Below, piece by piece: positions 26,269 through 35,535 of a DNA stretch of 35,535 nt. Source of the DNA: Chloroflexota bacterium (GTDB taxonomy: Bacteria > Chloroflexota > UBA6077 > SHYK01); NCBI GenBank assembly GCA_009377635.1, contig WHTR01000026.1, positions 1-35,535 of the forward strand, given 5' to 3'. The notes under the pieces are model-generated. The model made no database searches. It was not told the DNA's origin and saw only the letters and a list, made by a program, of their open reading frames with translations. The translations under genes were made by a program, and so were the position numbers. Each line of letters starts with the position of its first letter. The stretch's first letter is position 1.

Positions 26269-27467
26269 GTTGTGTACTCCGCGTTGATCTTCACATACCC
26301 CTCGGTTAGGTCGCAGCCCCAGGCCGTGCCCCTCCCGATGCCCCGGTTCAGGCCGACGCGGATCTGCACCTCGTCGGCCCCCATCGCCGCGCTCACGCCG
26401 CTCCGATCGAAGGAGACCGCGGCGCCGTTTGCCGCGACCTGATGCTCGCCGATGGACACCTCGAGGGCGTTCGGGTCGACGACGGCGCCGGCATTCCCGA
26501 CTGCCATGAGGATGCGCCCCCAGTTGGGATCACAGCCGTAGACCATGGCCTTTACGAGGTTAGAGCACGCGACCTCCCGGGCGATCTTTCGCGCGTCTCC
26601 GTTGGTCTCGGCCCCAACGACCTCGACCTCGATCAATCGGGTTGCGCCCTCGCCGTCTCGTGCGACCATCCGCGCCAGCTCGACGCAGAGCCGCTCGAGG
26701 GCAGCCGCAAACCGCGTCCCCTCCGGTGTGGCCGTGCGGATCGGCTCTCCCTCGACCGCGCCGTTCGCGAACAGCGCCAGGGTGTCGTTGGTGCTGGTGT
26801 CCCGGTCCACGCTGATCTGATTGAAGGACCGATCGGCCGCTGCCTGGAGCGCTGCCCGCGCGAGCGTCCCGTCGAGTGCGGCGTCTGTCGTCACCACCGC
26901 CAGCAAGGTCGCCATGTTCGGGTGAATCATCCCCGAGCCTTTGGCCATCCCGCCGATGATCACGCGCTTCCCCGCGATCTCCAGCGAGACTGCGCACTCT
27001 TTTACCACCAGATCCGTCGTGAGGATGGCACGCGCTGCGTCGTGCCCGCCATCGCGCGACGGACATACGAATGGCAGCGCGGTGCGTATTCGATCCATCG
27101 GTAGTGGCACGCCGATCACGCCAGTCGATGCCACGAGCATCAGCTGGGCTTCCACGCCAACGTGCGCCGCCGCCAAGTCGGCCATCTCGCGAGCTGACGC
27201 GAGACCGGACTTACCGGTGCACGCGTTGGCGTTTCCGCTGTTGAGCACGATGCCCTGGGCCCTGCCTTCGGCAAGGCGCTCGCGACTGATGAGAATTGGG
27301 GCGGCGACCACCCGACTCTGTGTGAATACGGCATGAGCCGCGCACGGGGCGTCGCCGACAACAACGGCGAGGTCGAGCCTTGCGGGGCCTTCCTTGATTC
27401 CAGCGGACGCAGCGCCCGCTCGGAATCCGGCCGGAGTGGTCACTCCGCCGCCCTGGACGCGCTCCAT
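26265..27467 (-). CDS. argJ: Bifunctional ornithine acetyltransferase / N-acetylglutamate synthase
   Basis: NSGNANACTG; GMAKGSGMIHPNMATLLAVVTTDA (autoproteolysis site region); NTNDT-type STNDTLALFANG. Start MERVQGG preferred. Confidence 0.93.
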   Translation of the reverse strand: MERVQGGGVTTPAGFRAGAASAGIKEGPARLDLAVVVGDAPCAAHAVFTQSRVVAAPILISRERLAEGRAQGIVLNSGNANACTGKSGLASAREMADLAAAHVGVEAQLMLVASTGVIGVPLPMDRIRTALPFVCPSRDGGHDAARAILTTDLVVKECAVSLEIAGKRVIIGGMAKGSGMIHPNMATLLAVVTTDAALDGTLARAALQAAADRSFNQISVDRDTSTNDTLALFANGAVEGEPIRTATPEGTRFAAALERLCVELARMVARDGEGATRLIEVEVVGAETNGDARKIAREVACSNLVKAMVYGCDPNWGRILMAVGNAGAVVDPNALEVSIGEHQVAANGAAVSFDRSGVSAAMGADEVQIRVGLNRGIGRGTAWGCDLTEGYVKINAEYTT

Positions 27468-27544
27468 GTCGAATGAATTGGCCAAAGTGCAGACCCTCCG
27501 CGGGTCGGTGCTGAGTCGTGGGGGCCGGCCCTGCCGACCGCCGA

Positions 27545-28570
27545 TCACGGATAGATCGGCAGAGATTCCAGACCGAACGGTTCCGGGAAGCCGAGCATGA
27601 GATTCATGTTCTGCACCGCCTGACCGGCGGCCCCCTTGACGAGGTTGTCGATGCAGGCGGTGACGACGAGGCGGCCCGTCTGCGGGTACACGCGGGGGCA
27701 GATCAAGCAGTAGTTGCTCCCCCATACGTGCTTCGTGGCGGGCGGATCGCTCACCACGCGGATGAACGGCTCGTCCTCATAGGCCCGCTGGTACGTCTCC
27801 AGCACCTCGCCGGGCGTCATCGGCTCCGTCAGTCGGGCATAGCAGGTCGCCAGGATCCCGCGCGTCATCGGCACAAGGTGCGGGACGAACGTTACGTCGA
27901 TGGGGACCCCGACCCCGGCAGTCCGTCGCAGCTCGTCCAGCTCCTGGGTGATCTCCGGCCGGTGGCGATGGCCCTCCAGTCCGTACGGCTGGCAGCTCTC
28001 GTTGATCTCGCAGTAGTGGTTCACGGCCAGGCTGAAGGACCGCCCTGCACCGGAGATGCCGCTCTTCGCGTCAATGATCACGTCTGGTTCGATGCACGGG
28101 GCCACCGGCATGAGGGCGAGGACGGCGACGGTGGGAAAGCACCCCGGGTTGCCGACGAGGCGCGCCGACCGCACGTCGGCGCGGTGGACCTCCGGCAGGC
28201 CGTAGACGGCATCATTGAGCAGAGCCGGCGATGGGTGCCCCCCGTACCAGGCGTTGTACGTCCCCTCATCGTGCAGGCGGTAGTCCGGTGAAATGTCGAT
28301 GACCCTGCGTCCCTCGGCGACCAGCGTTGGCACCACCTCGGCCGACGCGTGGGCGGGCAGAGCGGAAAAGCACACCTCCGCCTCCACGATGCGGTCCCCA
28401 ACGGTCATCTGCAGGTCAGCAAGATGTGCAAACGACTTCGCAAGAGGCTCATGAGCGGCAGTCCGTCCGGTCACCTCCACGAGCCGAACCGCCGGATGTT
28501 TCGCGAGGATGCGCGCCAGCTCGGCGCCGGCGTATCCGGTCACGTTGATAATGCCAACCCGGGGTCGCAT
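27545..28570 (-). CDS. argC: N-acetyl-gamma-glutamyl-phosphate reductase
   Basis: MRPRVGIINVTGYAGAELARIL; VGNPGCFPTVAVLALMP; HRHRPEITQEL; FVPHLVPMTRGI. Confidence 0.94.
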   Translation of the reverse strand: MRPRVGIINVTGYAGAELARILAKHPAVRLVEVTGRTAAHEPLAKSFAHLADLQMTVGDRIVEAEVCFSALPAHASAEVVPTLVAEGRRVIDISPDYRLHDEGTYNAWYGGHPSPALLNDAVYGLPEVHRADVRSARLVGNPGCFPTVAVLALMPVAPCIEPDVIIDAKSGISGAGRSFSLAVNHYCEINESCQPYGLEGHRHRPEITQELDELRRTAGVGVPIDVTFVPHLVPMTRGILATCYARLTEPMTPGEVLETYQRAYEDEPFIRVVSDPPATKHVWGSNYCLICPRVYPQTGRLVVTACIDNLVKGAAGQAVQNMNLMLGFPEPFGLESLPIYP

Positions 28571-28609
28571 GTCCGCCACAAGGCCCTCGCTCACGGGTGA
28601 TGGCTTGCG

Positions 28610-28639
28610 ATTATAGGTGACCCGCCGGACCGGGCACAA
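28610..28639 (-). promoter_or_regulatory. Putative promoter for arg operon
   Basis: On the - strand: TTGTGC (28639-28634), 18-bp spacer, TATAAT (28615-28610), about 40 bp upstream of the argC ATG. Confidence 0.55.
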
Positions 28640-28675
28640 TGAAGCGCCGTGTTATACTCGGCCAAGGGGGAACGC

Positions 28676-29299
28676 GTGCTCTTCTTCGGCGTTGATCCCA
28701 CCACGATGCTCTTCTTAACCGCTGCGTTTGTGATCGCCATTTCGACGCACGAGGCGAACCACGCCTTCGTCGCCACCGCCCTCGGCGATGACACGCCGCG
28801 GCTCCACGGGCGGCTTACCCTGAACCCGCTGCGGCACATCGACCTCACGGGGCTCATCTTCTTCGTTGTCGCCGGTGTCGGCTGGGGCTGGACCCCGGTC
28901 AGTCCAGGGAAGCTCCGGCCGAATCCAAGGACTGGCAGCGCGCTCGTGGCAAGCGCCGGGCCCCTCGCCAATCTCGCGGTCGCCACCGCGGCTTCGCTGC
29001 CGCTGCGCATCGGCCTGGTAACGGACCCGCTCATCCGCCAGTTTCTCTTTCTGGTCGTGTTCCTGAACCTCCTGCTGTTCGTTCTGAATCTCATCCCGCT
29101 GCCGCCCCTCGACGGATTCTCAGTCGTCCTTGGGCTGGCCCCGGATCGGCTGGCAGCCCTCATCCGGCCGCTCGAACGCGCAGGACTCGGCGTGCTTCTC
29201 ATCGTGCTGGTCCTGCTGCCATCGGTATTCGGCGTGAACATTCTCACGATGCTCTTCACCCCGGTGACCCAGGTGTTCGGGCTCGAAAGCTTGCGCTAA
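28676..29299 (+). CDS. Site-2 protease family (M50) membrane metalloprotease
   Basis: HEANH (HExxH), WGWTPVSPGKLRPNPRTGSALVASAGPLANL, NLIPLPPLDGF. GTG 28676 follows aaggggga; the track start is 28649. Confidence 0.85.
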   Translation: MLFFGVDPTTMLFLTAAFVIAISTHEANHAFVATALGDDTPRLHGRLTLNPLRHIDLTGLIFFVVAGVGWGWTPVSPGKLRPNPRTGSALVASAGPLANLAVATAASLPLRIGLVTDPLIRQFLFLVVFLNLLLFVLNLIPLPPLDGFSVVLGLAPDRLAALIRPLERAGLGVLLIVLVLLPSVFGVNILTMLFTPVTQVFGLESLR

Positions 29300-29314
29300 A
29301 GCGGAAGGGGTTCA

Positions 29315-30256
29315 ATGGCCGCCCGCAAGGTCTCGATTCTGGGCCTTGGCCTCATCGGCACGTCGCTCGGGCTCGCTCTCAAGGCACGCCCGGATGCACC
29401 GCAGGTTGTCGGATTCGACATCGCAGCAGAAAGCCTGCGGAGAGCAAGCCGCATGGGCGCCATCGACCGCTCGTGCGGCACGCTCCGGGAGGCCTGCTCA
29501 GAATCCGAAACCGTTGTCCTCGCCACCCCGGTTCGAGCGTCGCTGACACTCCTCCCGGACATCGCTCCGCACGTGCAGCCAGACACACTCGTGACGGACA
29601 CGTGCGCGACGAAGCGCGACGTAACCCGCGTGGCGGCGACCGCACTTCCACCGCACGCCGTGTTCGTCGGCGGACACCCGCTGGCCGGGCCACTGACCGC
29701 GGCCGTGGACCAGCCCAGCGCAACGCTCTTTCACGGAGCCACCTACTGTCTGACGCCCTCGGCGGATGCGCCCGGGTGGGCGGTCGAAGAGGCCATCCAC
29801 CTCGTCGAGCGTGTCGGCGCACAGCCGCTGTTCCTCGATCCCGACGAGCACGATAGCCGGATGGCAGCGGTCAGCCACCTCCCGCACTACGTTTCAGTGG
29901 CACTGGTCAACACGCTGGCGACGCAGAGCTCGTGGGAGGAGGCAAGCTCCATGGCGGCGGGCGGGTTTCGCGCTGCCTCTGTGCTGGCGGATGCAGACCC
30001 CCAGGTCTGGGCCGACGTGGCGACGACCAATCGAGACAACGTGTGCCGCCAGCTCGACCTGCTCATCGAGCGGCTCGGAGTCCTTCGAGACCTGATCGCG
30101 GCAGGCGACGACGCGCTGCTGGGCGAGCTCACGCGCGCGAGGTCGGCGCGCCAGGCGTGGGCGGCGAGGCGGGGCGACACCTGGCCGGCACCCCGTCCGA
30201 CGCCAGCAGCGCCGGAGCGCGCGGCGGGCTGGATTAGCCGTCTTCGCAAGTCCTGA
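29315..30256 (+). CDS. tyrA: Prephenate dehydrogenase
   Basis: VSILGLGLIGTSLGLALK; VVLATPV; GGHPLAGPLTAAVDQPSATLFHGATYCLTP; HDSRMAAVSHLPHYVSVAL. Confidence 0.9.
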   Translation: MAARKVSILGLGLIGTSLGLALKARPDAPQVVGFDIAAESLRRASRMGAIDRSCGTLREACSESETVVLATPVRASLTLLPDIAPHVQPDTLVTDTCATKRDVTRVAATALPPHAVFVGGHPLAGPLTAAVDQPSATLFHGATYCLTPSADAPGWAVEEAIHLVERVGAQPLFLDPDEHDSRMAAVSHLPHYVSVALVNTLATQSSWEEASSMAAGGFRAASVLADADPQVWADVATTNRDNVCRQLDLLIERLGVLRDLIAAGDDALLGELTRARSARQAWAARRGDTWPAPRPTPAAPERAAGWISRLRKS

Positions 30257-30270
30257 CCAGGGGTCAGGAG

Positions 30271-30930
30271 GTGCTTACGCCCCCCCGCGGCGGCGCGTTT
30301 TCCATTGCTGCAATGTGCCTCGGCTTGGCCGTCCTCGTCGCAGCGTGTCTGCCGGCGCGTGGGAACGTGGCTCAGCCGGCCGACACGACGCCGACTCCGG
30401 TAACGCGCGCGGCACGGACGGCTCTGGCACTTGGTACCCCGACGCCTCTGCCCGTTCACCCTACGGCGGTGATCTACGCGGACCCCGTCACAGGGACACC
30501 CGTCTGGCCCACTCCACCTGCGTCATGCCCGGTGAGCGGCGTCGGCTCGGAGCGTCCGGATCTCGGCCCCTCCATCGGTGAGCGTCCCATCTGGTTGGCC
30601 GGCACGGTGCTCCCCGTCATCCCCTGGCGCAACGAGTTCCTCCGAGCGGTCTTCATCGTGGAGCGGGGTACCGAAGGGGAGCTGGTGGTTACGGGACGCA
30701 GGGTCGACGGCGACGAGGTCATGCGATTCATTCGCCCGTCCGCCGAAAGTGTGACGGACCAGCTCCGGGTCATGGCGGCTGGCCTCGTGGGCGCTCCGAC
30801 CGAGTCCCCGCTGGCGGCTGGCTACGCCGACCACCAGGTGTTCCTGGTCGTGCCCTCGCCTGGATGCTGGGAGCTGAGCGCACGCGTCGGTGAGCACACG
30901 CGCACGCTGACCATCCACATCTACAACTGA
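30271..30930 (+). CDS. Putative lipoprotein of unknown function
   Basis: Signal peptide with lipobox-like LVAAC, a Pro/Thr-rich linker, then a C-terminal globular region. Confidence 0.6.
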   Translation: MLTPPRGGAFSIAAMCLGLAVLVAACLPARGNVAQPADTTPTPVTRAARTALALGTPTPLPVHPTAVIYADPVTGTPVWPTPPASCPVSGVGSERPDLGPSIGERPIWLAGTVLPVIPWRNEFLRAVFIVERGTEGELVVTGRRVDGDEVMRFIRPSAESVTDQLRVMAAGLVGAPTESPLAAGYADHQVFLVVPSPGCWELSARVGEHTRTLTIHIYN

Positions 30931-30944
30931 GTCCGCCCGAGTGC

Positions 30945-31112
30945 TCTGTCAGCGATGGTTTGGTGGTTGTCATCCTGACGAGCGAAGCGAGGAAGGATCT
31001 CGCCACTCCACGAACCATGGTCCGCCGGGAGATCCCTCGCTGCGCTCGGGATGACATCGTTCATCAGCTCGGGGCGGGCCGTAGGCCCATGAATCTTCAG
31101 AATGACATTGAC
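30945..31112. repeat. Composite palindromic intergenic repeat, locus B
   Basis: tgtcatcctgacgagcgaagcgaggaaggatctc pairs with gagatccctcgctgcgctcgggatgaca. A further half-site, gaatcttcagaatgacattg, lies at about 31092-31111. Confidence 0.75.
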
Positions 31113-31118
31113 GGCGCC

Positions 31119-31502
31119 CTAGACGACGTCGACCACGGCACCGGCCGCGCGGAGCTTCGCGGACGCTGTGTCTGCGTCCTGCTTCGCGATCCCCTCTTTC
31201 ACCGGCTTTGGCACGGCCTCGACAAGGTCTTTCGCCTCTTTGAGCCCGAGCGACGTGAGCTCCCGGACGACCTTGATCACCTCGATCTTCTTCGCCCCGA
31301 ACTCCTTGAGAATGACGTCAAACTCCGTCTTCTCTTCCTCGGCTGGGGCAGCAGCCAGCGCCGCACCCGGAACCGCCACTGCCGGTGGGGCCATGGCTGC
31401 TGCTGCCTTGACGCCGAACTTCTCCTCGAGGGCCTTGACGAGATCAGCGAGCTCGAGAACCGACATCTTCTCAATCGTTTCGATCAGATCATCCTTGGTC
31501 AC
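31119..31502 (-). CDS. rplL: 50S ribosomal protein L7/L12
   Basis: [31 protein letters not shown]...[39 protein letters not shown]. Confidence 0.97.
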   Translation of the reverse strand: MTKDDLIETIEKMSVLELADLVKALEEKFGVKAAAAMAPPAVAVPGAALAAAPAEEEKTEFDVILKEFGAKKIEVIKVVRELTSLGLKEAKDLVEAVPKPVKEGIAKQDADTASAKLRAAGAVVDVV

Positions 31503-31514
31503 GGTACTCCTCCA

Positions 31515-32069
31515 CTAACTTGGTGATTCACCGCCCTCAAGCTGACTCCGCCGCGCTTCTAGAACGGCCAGGATTTTCGCGAGGATGCCCCCGAGGGCGT
31601 TGGCCAGTCCCTGGATCGGGCTCTGAATGGCTCCGACCGTCATGCCGATCAACACATCGCGCGTTGGGAGCTCAGCCAGGCGCGTGACATCAGCGGCCGG
31701 GATCAGCCGGTTGTCGAGCAGCGCGCTCTTGACCTGCAGCGGCAATCGCTGCGCGCGGATCGTTCCGGTCAGCGCCTTCGCCAACGCGGCCGGATCGCCG
31801 TAGCTGAAGACGATGGCCGTCGGTCCCTCCAGCGCCGTCAGCAGCGCATCGTGCCCACCACGCCGCGCCGCCAACCGGACGAGCGTGTTCTTGGTCACCT
31901 GCAGGTCAGCGTCGGCCGGGCGCAGATCGCGCCGCAGTCCGGCCATTTGGGAAACCGTCAGCCCCCGGTAGTCCGTCAGCACCGCCATCGACGCGCGATC
32001 CAGGCGGTCCGCCAGCTCTTCCACGATCGCGACCTTCTCAGGGCGAACGATCGTCGGCCGTTTCTCCAT
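31515..32069 (-). CDS. rplJ: 50S ribosomal protein L10
   Basis: MEKRPTIVRPEKVAIVEELADRLDRASMAVLTDYRGLTVSQMAGLRRDLR. SD GGAGGAG before the ATG at 32069. Confidence 0.95.
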   Translation of the reverse strand: MEKRPTIVRPEKVAIVEELADRLDRASMAVLTDYRGLTVSQMAGLRRDLRPADADLQVTKNTLVRLAARRGGHDALLTALEGPTAIVFSYGDPAALAKALTGTIRAQRLPLQVKSALLDNRLIPAADVTRLAELPTRDVLIGMTVGAIQSPIQGLANALGGILAKILAVLEARRSQLEGGESPS

Positions 32070-32102
32070 AGCTCCTCCACCGCCGATCGTGACCGACAGA
32101 AA

Positions 32103-32130
32103 GGCCCTCGACGCATTCACGCCGAGGGCC
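32103..32130 (-). terminator. Putative attenuator hairpin upstream of rplJ
   Basis: Perfect 8-bp stem GGCCCTCG...CGAGGGCC. On the - strand it is followed by TTTCTGT. Confidence 0.5.
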
Positions 32131-32150
32131 ACGCAACGCCACAACGCAAG

Positions 32151-32173
32151 AGGGCCGTCACAAGCACGGCCCT
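32151..32173 (-). promoter_or_regulatory. Second hairpin in rplJ leader
   Basis: agggccgt-cacaag-acggccct stem-loop in the rplA-rplJ gap (read from the + strand as agggccgtcacaagcacggccct). Confidence 0.45.
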
Positions 32174-32177
32174 TACT

Positions 32178-32246
32178 TGGCACCTCGGCAGGCTCGACTG
32201 ATTAAGTCCGCTCGGGGCGGACGCCTGCGGTCTTCGGCTCTTCAAC
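32178..32246 (-). ncRNA. Ribosomal protein L10 leader-like cis-regulatory RNA
   Basis: - strand ...gagccgaagaccgcaggcgtccgccccgagcggacttaatcagtcgagcctgccgaggtgcc: resembles L10-leader features as I recall them (CCTGCCGAGGT, cttaat) in the rplA-rplJ gap. Confidence 0.7.
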
Positions 32247-32326
32247 TGTCCAGAAGGGTACCGTACCCGGCGCAGCAGGCGCAAGTGGTCGGCAGGTGCT
32301 CAATCTGCCCTCGGGAGACGCCGGCC

Positions 32327-33040
32327 TCAGGCAGCGGCGCTCACGAGTCCCAGGGTCTCTGAAACGTCGAGCTTGACCCCCGGACCCATGGTCGGGGCCA
32401 GCGCAATGGACCGGATGTACTGACCTTTCGCCCCGGACGGCTTCGCACGCACGACCGCGTCGAGGAAGGCGGCAAGGTTCTGGACAAGCTGCTCCTCGGA
32501 GAAGCTGGCCTTCCCCACTGGACTGTGAATGACCGCCGTTCGGTCGACGCGGAACTCGACTCGGCCTGCGCGGACGTCGCGGATGAGTCGGCCGATGTCC
32601 ATCGATACGGTGCCGGTGCGCGGGTTCGGAAGGAGACCCCTCGGTCCCAGGATGCGCCCGAGCCGGCCAACCGAGCTCATGACGTCGGGTGTCGCCACGG
32701 CTACGTCGAAATCCATCCAGCCGCCCTGGATGCGCTGGACGAGATCGTCTGCTCCAACGTAATCGGCTCCCGCGTCCGCTGCCTCGCGCGCCTTCTCGCC
32801 CTGTGCAAAAGCCAGCACGCGCACCCGCTTCCCCGTGCCTGCCGGCAGGACGACGGATCCTCGGACCATCTGGTCCGCGTGCCGCGGATCCACCCCGGTG
32901 CGCACGTGGCACTCGATCGTCTCATCGAAGTGGGCGCTAGCCAGCTCCTTCGCGAGGGCAAGCGCCTCGCGAGGATCGTAGCGACGCTCGGGATCCACTC
33001 GCTTGCGGAGCTGGAGCACGCGCTTTCCATACTTCGCCAT
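32327..33040 (-). CDS. rplA: 50S ribosomal protein L1
   Basis: MAKYGKRVLQLRKRVDPERRYDPREALALAKELASAHFDETIECHVRTGVDPRHADQMVRGSVVLPAGTGK. Confidence 0.96.
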   Translation of the reverse strand: MAKYGKRVLQLRKRVDPERRYDPREALALAKELASAHFDETIECHVRTGVDPRHADQMVRGSVVLPAGTGKRVRVLAFAQGEKAREAADAGADYVGADDLVQRIQGGWMDFDVAVATPDVMSSVGRLGRILGPRGLLPNPRTGTVSMDIGRLIRDVRAGRVEFRVDRTAVIHSPVGKASFSEEQLVQNLAAFLDAVVRAKPSGAKGQYIRSIALAPTMGPGVKLDVSETLGLVSAAA

Positions 33041-33085
33041 GTACTGGCTCCCTTCGACTGGGGGTTCCGCGCGACCCTTGAGGCC

Positions 33086-33508
33086 CTATTCGATAGTGAC
33101 GCCCATGCTCCGGGCGCTGCCCTCAATGACTCGCTCCGCCGCCTCGATGCTGGAGGCGTTCAGGTCCTTCATCTTGATCTCGGCGATTTCGCGGAGCTTG
33201 TCCCTTGGCAGCACGCCCAGGCTGGCCTTCCCCGGGCTGCCCGAACCCTTGTCGACGCCGATCGCCTGCTTGATAAGCTCCGACGCGGGCGGGGTCTTCA
33301 GGACGAACGTGAACGAGCGATCCTCGAAGATGGTGATTTCTGCGGGGACCACCGTGCCCATTTGCTGGGCTGTGCGCTCATTGTACTCCTTCACGAACGC
33401 CATGATGTTGATACCGTGCTGCCCAAGGGCAGGGCCGACCGGGTAGGCGGGCGTCGCCTTCCCAGCGAAGATCTCCAGTTTCATGATCGCCTTGACTTTC
33501 TTCGCCAA
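33086..33508 (-). CDS. rplK: 50S ribosomal protein L11
   Basis: [45 protein letters not shown] start at 33508 gives a normal ~140-aa L11, with AGGAG upstream. Confidence 0.95.
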   Translation of the reverse strand: MAKKVKAIMKLEIFAGKATPAYPVGPALGQHGINIMAFVKEYNERTAQQMGTVVPAEITIFEDRSFTFVLKTPPASELIKQAIGVDKGSGSPGKASLGVLPRDKLREIAEIKMKDLNASSIEAAERVIEGSARSMGVTIE

Positions 33509-33608
33509 TGTTGTCGACTCCTCGTCCCTGAGCAACTGTCGCCACACACGCGAGGCCGCGTGAACGTCACCGCGGCCGAGCGCGAGCGGCTACACGCTGA
33601 AGGCGATG

Positions 33609-34259
33609 TTAGGTGATGCGAGCGACCTGCAGGAAGTCCAGCGCGACCGGTGTCTCGCGTCCGAAGAGGGACACGAGCACGCGAACGTTGCCCTTCTCCG
33701 GATTGATCGCGTCCACGATGCCGATGAAGTCCGTAAACGGCCCGTCTACGATCTTGACGCGCTCGTCCTTAGAGAAGCTCACCTTGACGCGGGGCGCCTC
33801 CATCTTCATGCGTCGGAGTATGCGCTTGACATCGGCGTCGTCGAGCGGGCTCGGCTGGGTGCCAGCTCCGACGAAGCCGGTGACTCCCGGTGTGTTCCGG
33901 ACCACGTACCACGCGTCGTTGGGCGGAATACCCTCCTCAGTGACTGCCATTCGGACGAGAACGTAGCCGGGGAAGACCTTCCGCTGCACCGTCCGGCGCT
34001 GGCCGTCTCTGATCTCGACTTCCTCCTCCGTGGGGATGACGACGTCGTAGATCTTGTCTTGGACGCCCATCGAATCGATGCGGTGCTCCAGATTCGTCTT
34101 GACCTTATTCTCGTAGCCGGAGTAGGTGTGGATGACGAACCAGCCCCGGTCCTCGCCCTCTGGCTCCTGCTCCTCGACCTCCACCTCGAGGGCTTCGTCT
34201 TCCGCCGGGGGGGCCTCGACATCGTCGAGAAGTTCCGTGATTCGGCTATTGGTCTCCAT
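33609..34259 (-). CDS. nusG: Transcription termination/antitermination protein NusG
   Basis: RGWFVIHTYSGYENKVKTNLEHR; FPGYVLVRM; WYVVRNTPGVTGFVG; C-terminal KOW domain. Confidence 0.96.
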   Translation of the reverse strand: METNSRITELLDDVEAPPAEDEALEVEVEEQEPEGEDRGWFVIHTYSGYENKVKTNLEHRIDSMGVQDKIYDVVIPTEEEVEIRDGQRRTVQRKVFPGYVLVRMAVTEEGIPPNDAWYVVRNTPGVTGFVGAGTQPSPLDDADVKRILRRMKMEAPRVKVSFSKDERVKIVDGPFTDFIGIVDAINPEKGNVRVLVSLFGRETPVALDFLQVARIT

Positions 34260-34270
34260 AGACTTCCTCG

Positions 34271-34552
34271 TCAGCGCAACAGTGCTCGAAAGAGCTCAGA
34301 AAACACGAAGTCGATACCGCCCAGTATGAACCCGACAGCGACGGCGATGGCGACGACCAGCGCTGTCAGCTTCGCGGCCTGCTGGCGCGTCGGCCAGGCG
34401 ACCTTGCGGAGCTCGGAGCGCACCTCGCCGATGAACTGCCCGATGCCCCGACCCGGACGACCGATGTCCGGCCGCGCCGCCACGCGCGGAGGGGGTTTCC
34501 GCGCCGGAGGCTCCGCCACGGTGCCAGTCGATCGCCTCAATTGTCTGGCCAT
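34271..34552 (-). CDS. secE: Preprotein translocase subunit SecE
   Basis: EVRSELRKVAWPTRQQAAKLTALVVAIAVAVGFILGGIDFVFSELF. Confidence 0.93.
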   Translation of the reverse strand: MARQLRRSTGTVAEPPARKPPPRVAARPDIGRPGRGIGQFIGEVRSELRKVAWPTRQQAAKLTALVVAIAVAVGFILGGIDFVFSELFRALLR

Positions 34553-34596
34553 GGGTTCCCGCCTCTCGTCACCCGAACTCCCAATTCCTATCTCGG

Positions 34597-34669
<73 letters not shown>

Positions 34670-34735
34670 GTGCTCGTAGAGTGCTCACCAGCCGGGACGC
34701 CGGAGCCGGTCGCCCCGGGGTGACAGGCCCGACCC

Positions 34736-34900
34736 CTATCGCGTTTCCCGATGCTCCGTGTGTCTCCGGCACCGTGGGCAGAACTTCCTGAACTCCATTC
34801 GGTCCGGATCATTCCGCCGGTTCTTCTCGGTGTGGTAGGTGCGCTCCCGGCACTCGTTGCACGCCAGGGTGATCAGAATGCGTTCGGCCCTTCGCGCCAT
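34736..34900 (-). CDS. rpmG: 50S ribosomal protein L33
   Basis: [54 protein letters not shown]: four-Cys L33 with the syntenic position tuf-rpmG-trnW-secE. Not in the track. Confidence 0.92.
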   Translation of the reverse strand: MARRAERILITLACNECRERTYHTEKNRRNDPDRMEFRKFCPRCRRHTEHRETR

Positions 34901-34989
34901 GGGCTATTGTACTCCAACCTCGTCGCCGTCGGACTGCGCCTTCAAGCGTGCTCGTCCCCGAGTGTTTCGTGTCGGGCAGTCGGGCGAGC

Positions 34990-35535
<546 letters not shown>

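Noticed and set aside
32255-32267. GGGTACcGTACCC perfect palindrome downstream of rplA
   Set aside because: A one-base loop cannot form a stable full hairpin and there is no T-tract; likely chance or part of the leader.

Overview
This window is a GC-rich bacterial chromosome segment of about 35.5 kb. It is probably from the Chloroflexota, but that placement is an inference from gene order and protein character; no search was run. Most of it is housekeeping. On the + strand, after a glycosyltransferase fragment, a PIG-L/LmbE deacetylase, a zinc-ribbon coiled-coil protein and an MDR oxidoreductase, there is a compact division and cell-wall (dcw) cluster: mraZ-rsmH-ftsL-like-ftsI-murF-mraY-murD-ftsW-murC-murB-ftsQ-ftsA-ftsZ. 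It continues into yggS-yggT-hisS-prfA-prmC-sua5-rpiB. On the - strand there is an argC-argJ-argB-[44-aa sORF]-argD operon and a tuf-rpmG-tRNA-Trp-secE-nusG-rplK-rplA-rplJ-rplL block. An M50 protease, a prephenate dehydrogenase and a lipoprotein lie on the + strand between them. I found no CRISPR array, defence island, prophage or transposase, and no clearly new multi-gene system. The best leads are local: (1) ftsA has no ATG/GTG/TTG before its first actin motif, and an AUC codon sits at ideal distance from a strong Shine-Dalgarno sequence; (2) an untracked 44-aa ORF with a strong SD between argB and argD; (3) a glycosyltransferase that seems to have lost its E-x7-E motif segment; (4) several families of intergenic palindromes; (5) a 10-bp-phased GTGG array at the mraZ promoter; (6) no murE or murG in the dcw cluster; (7) an L10-type leader with hairpins before rplJ.
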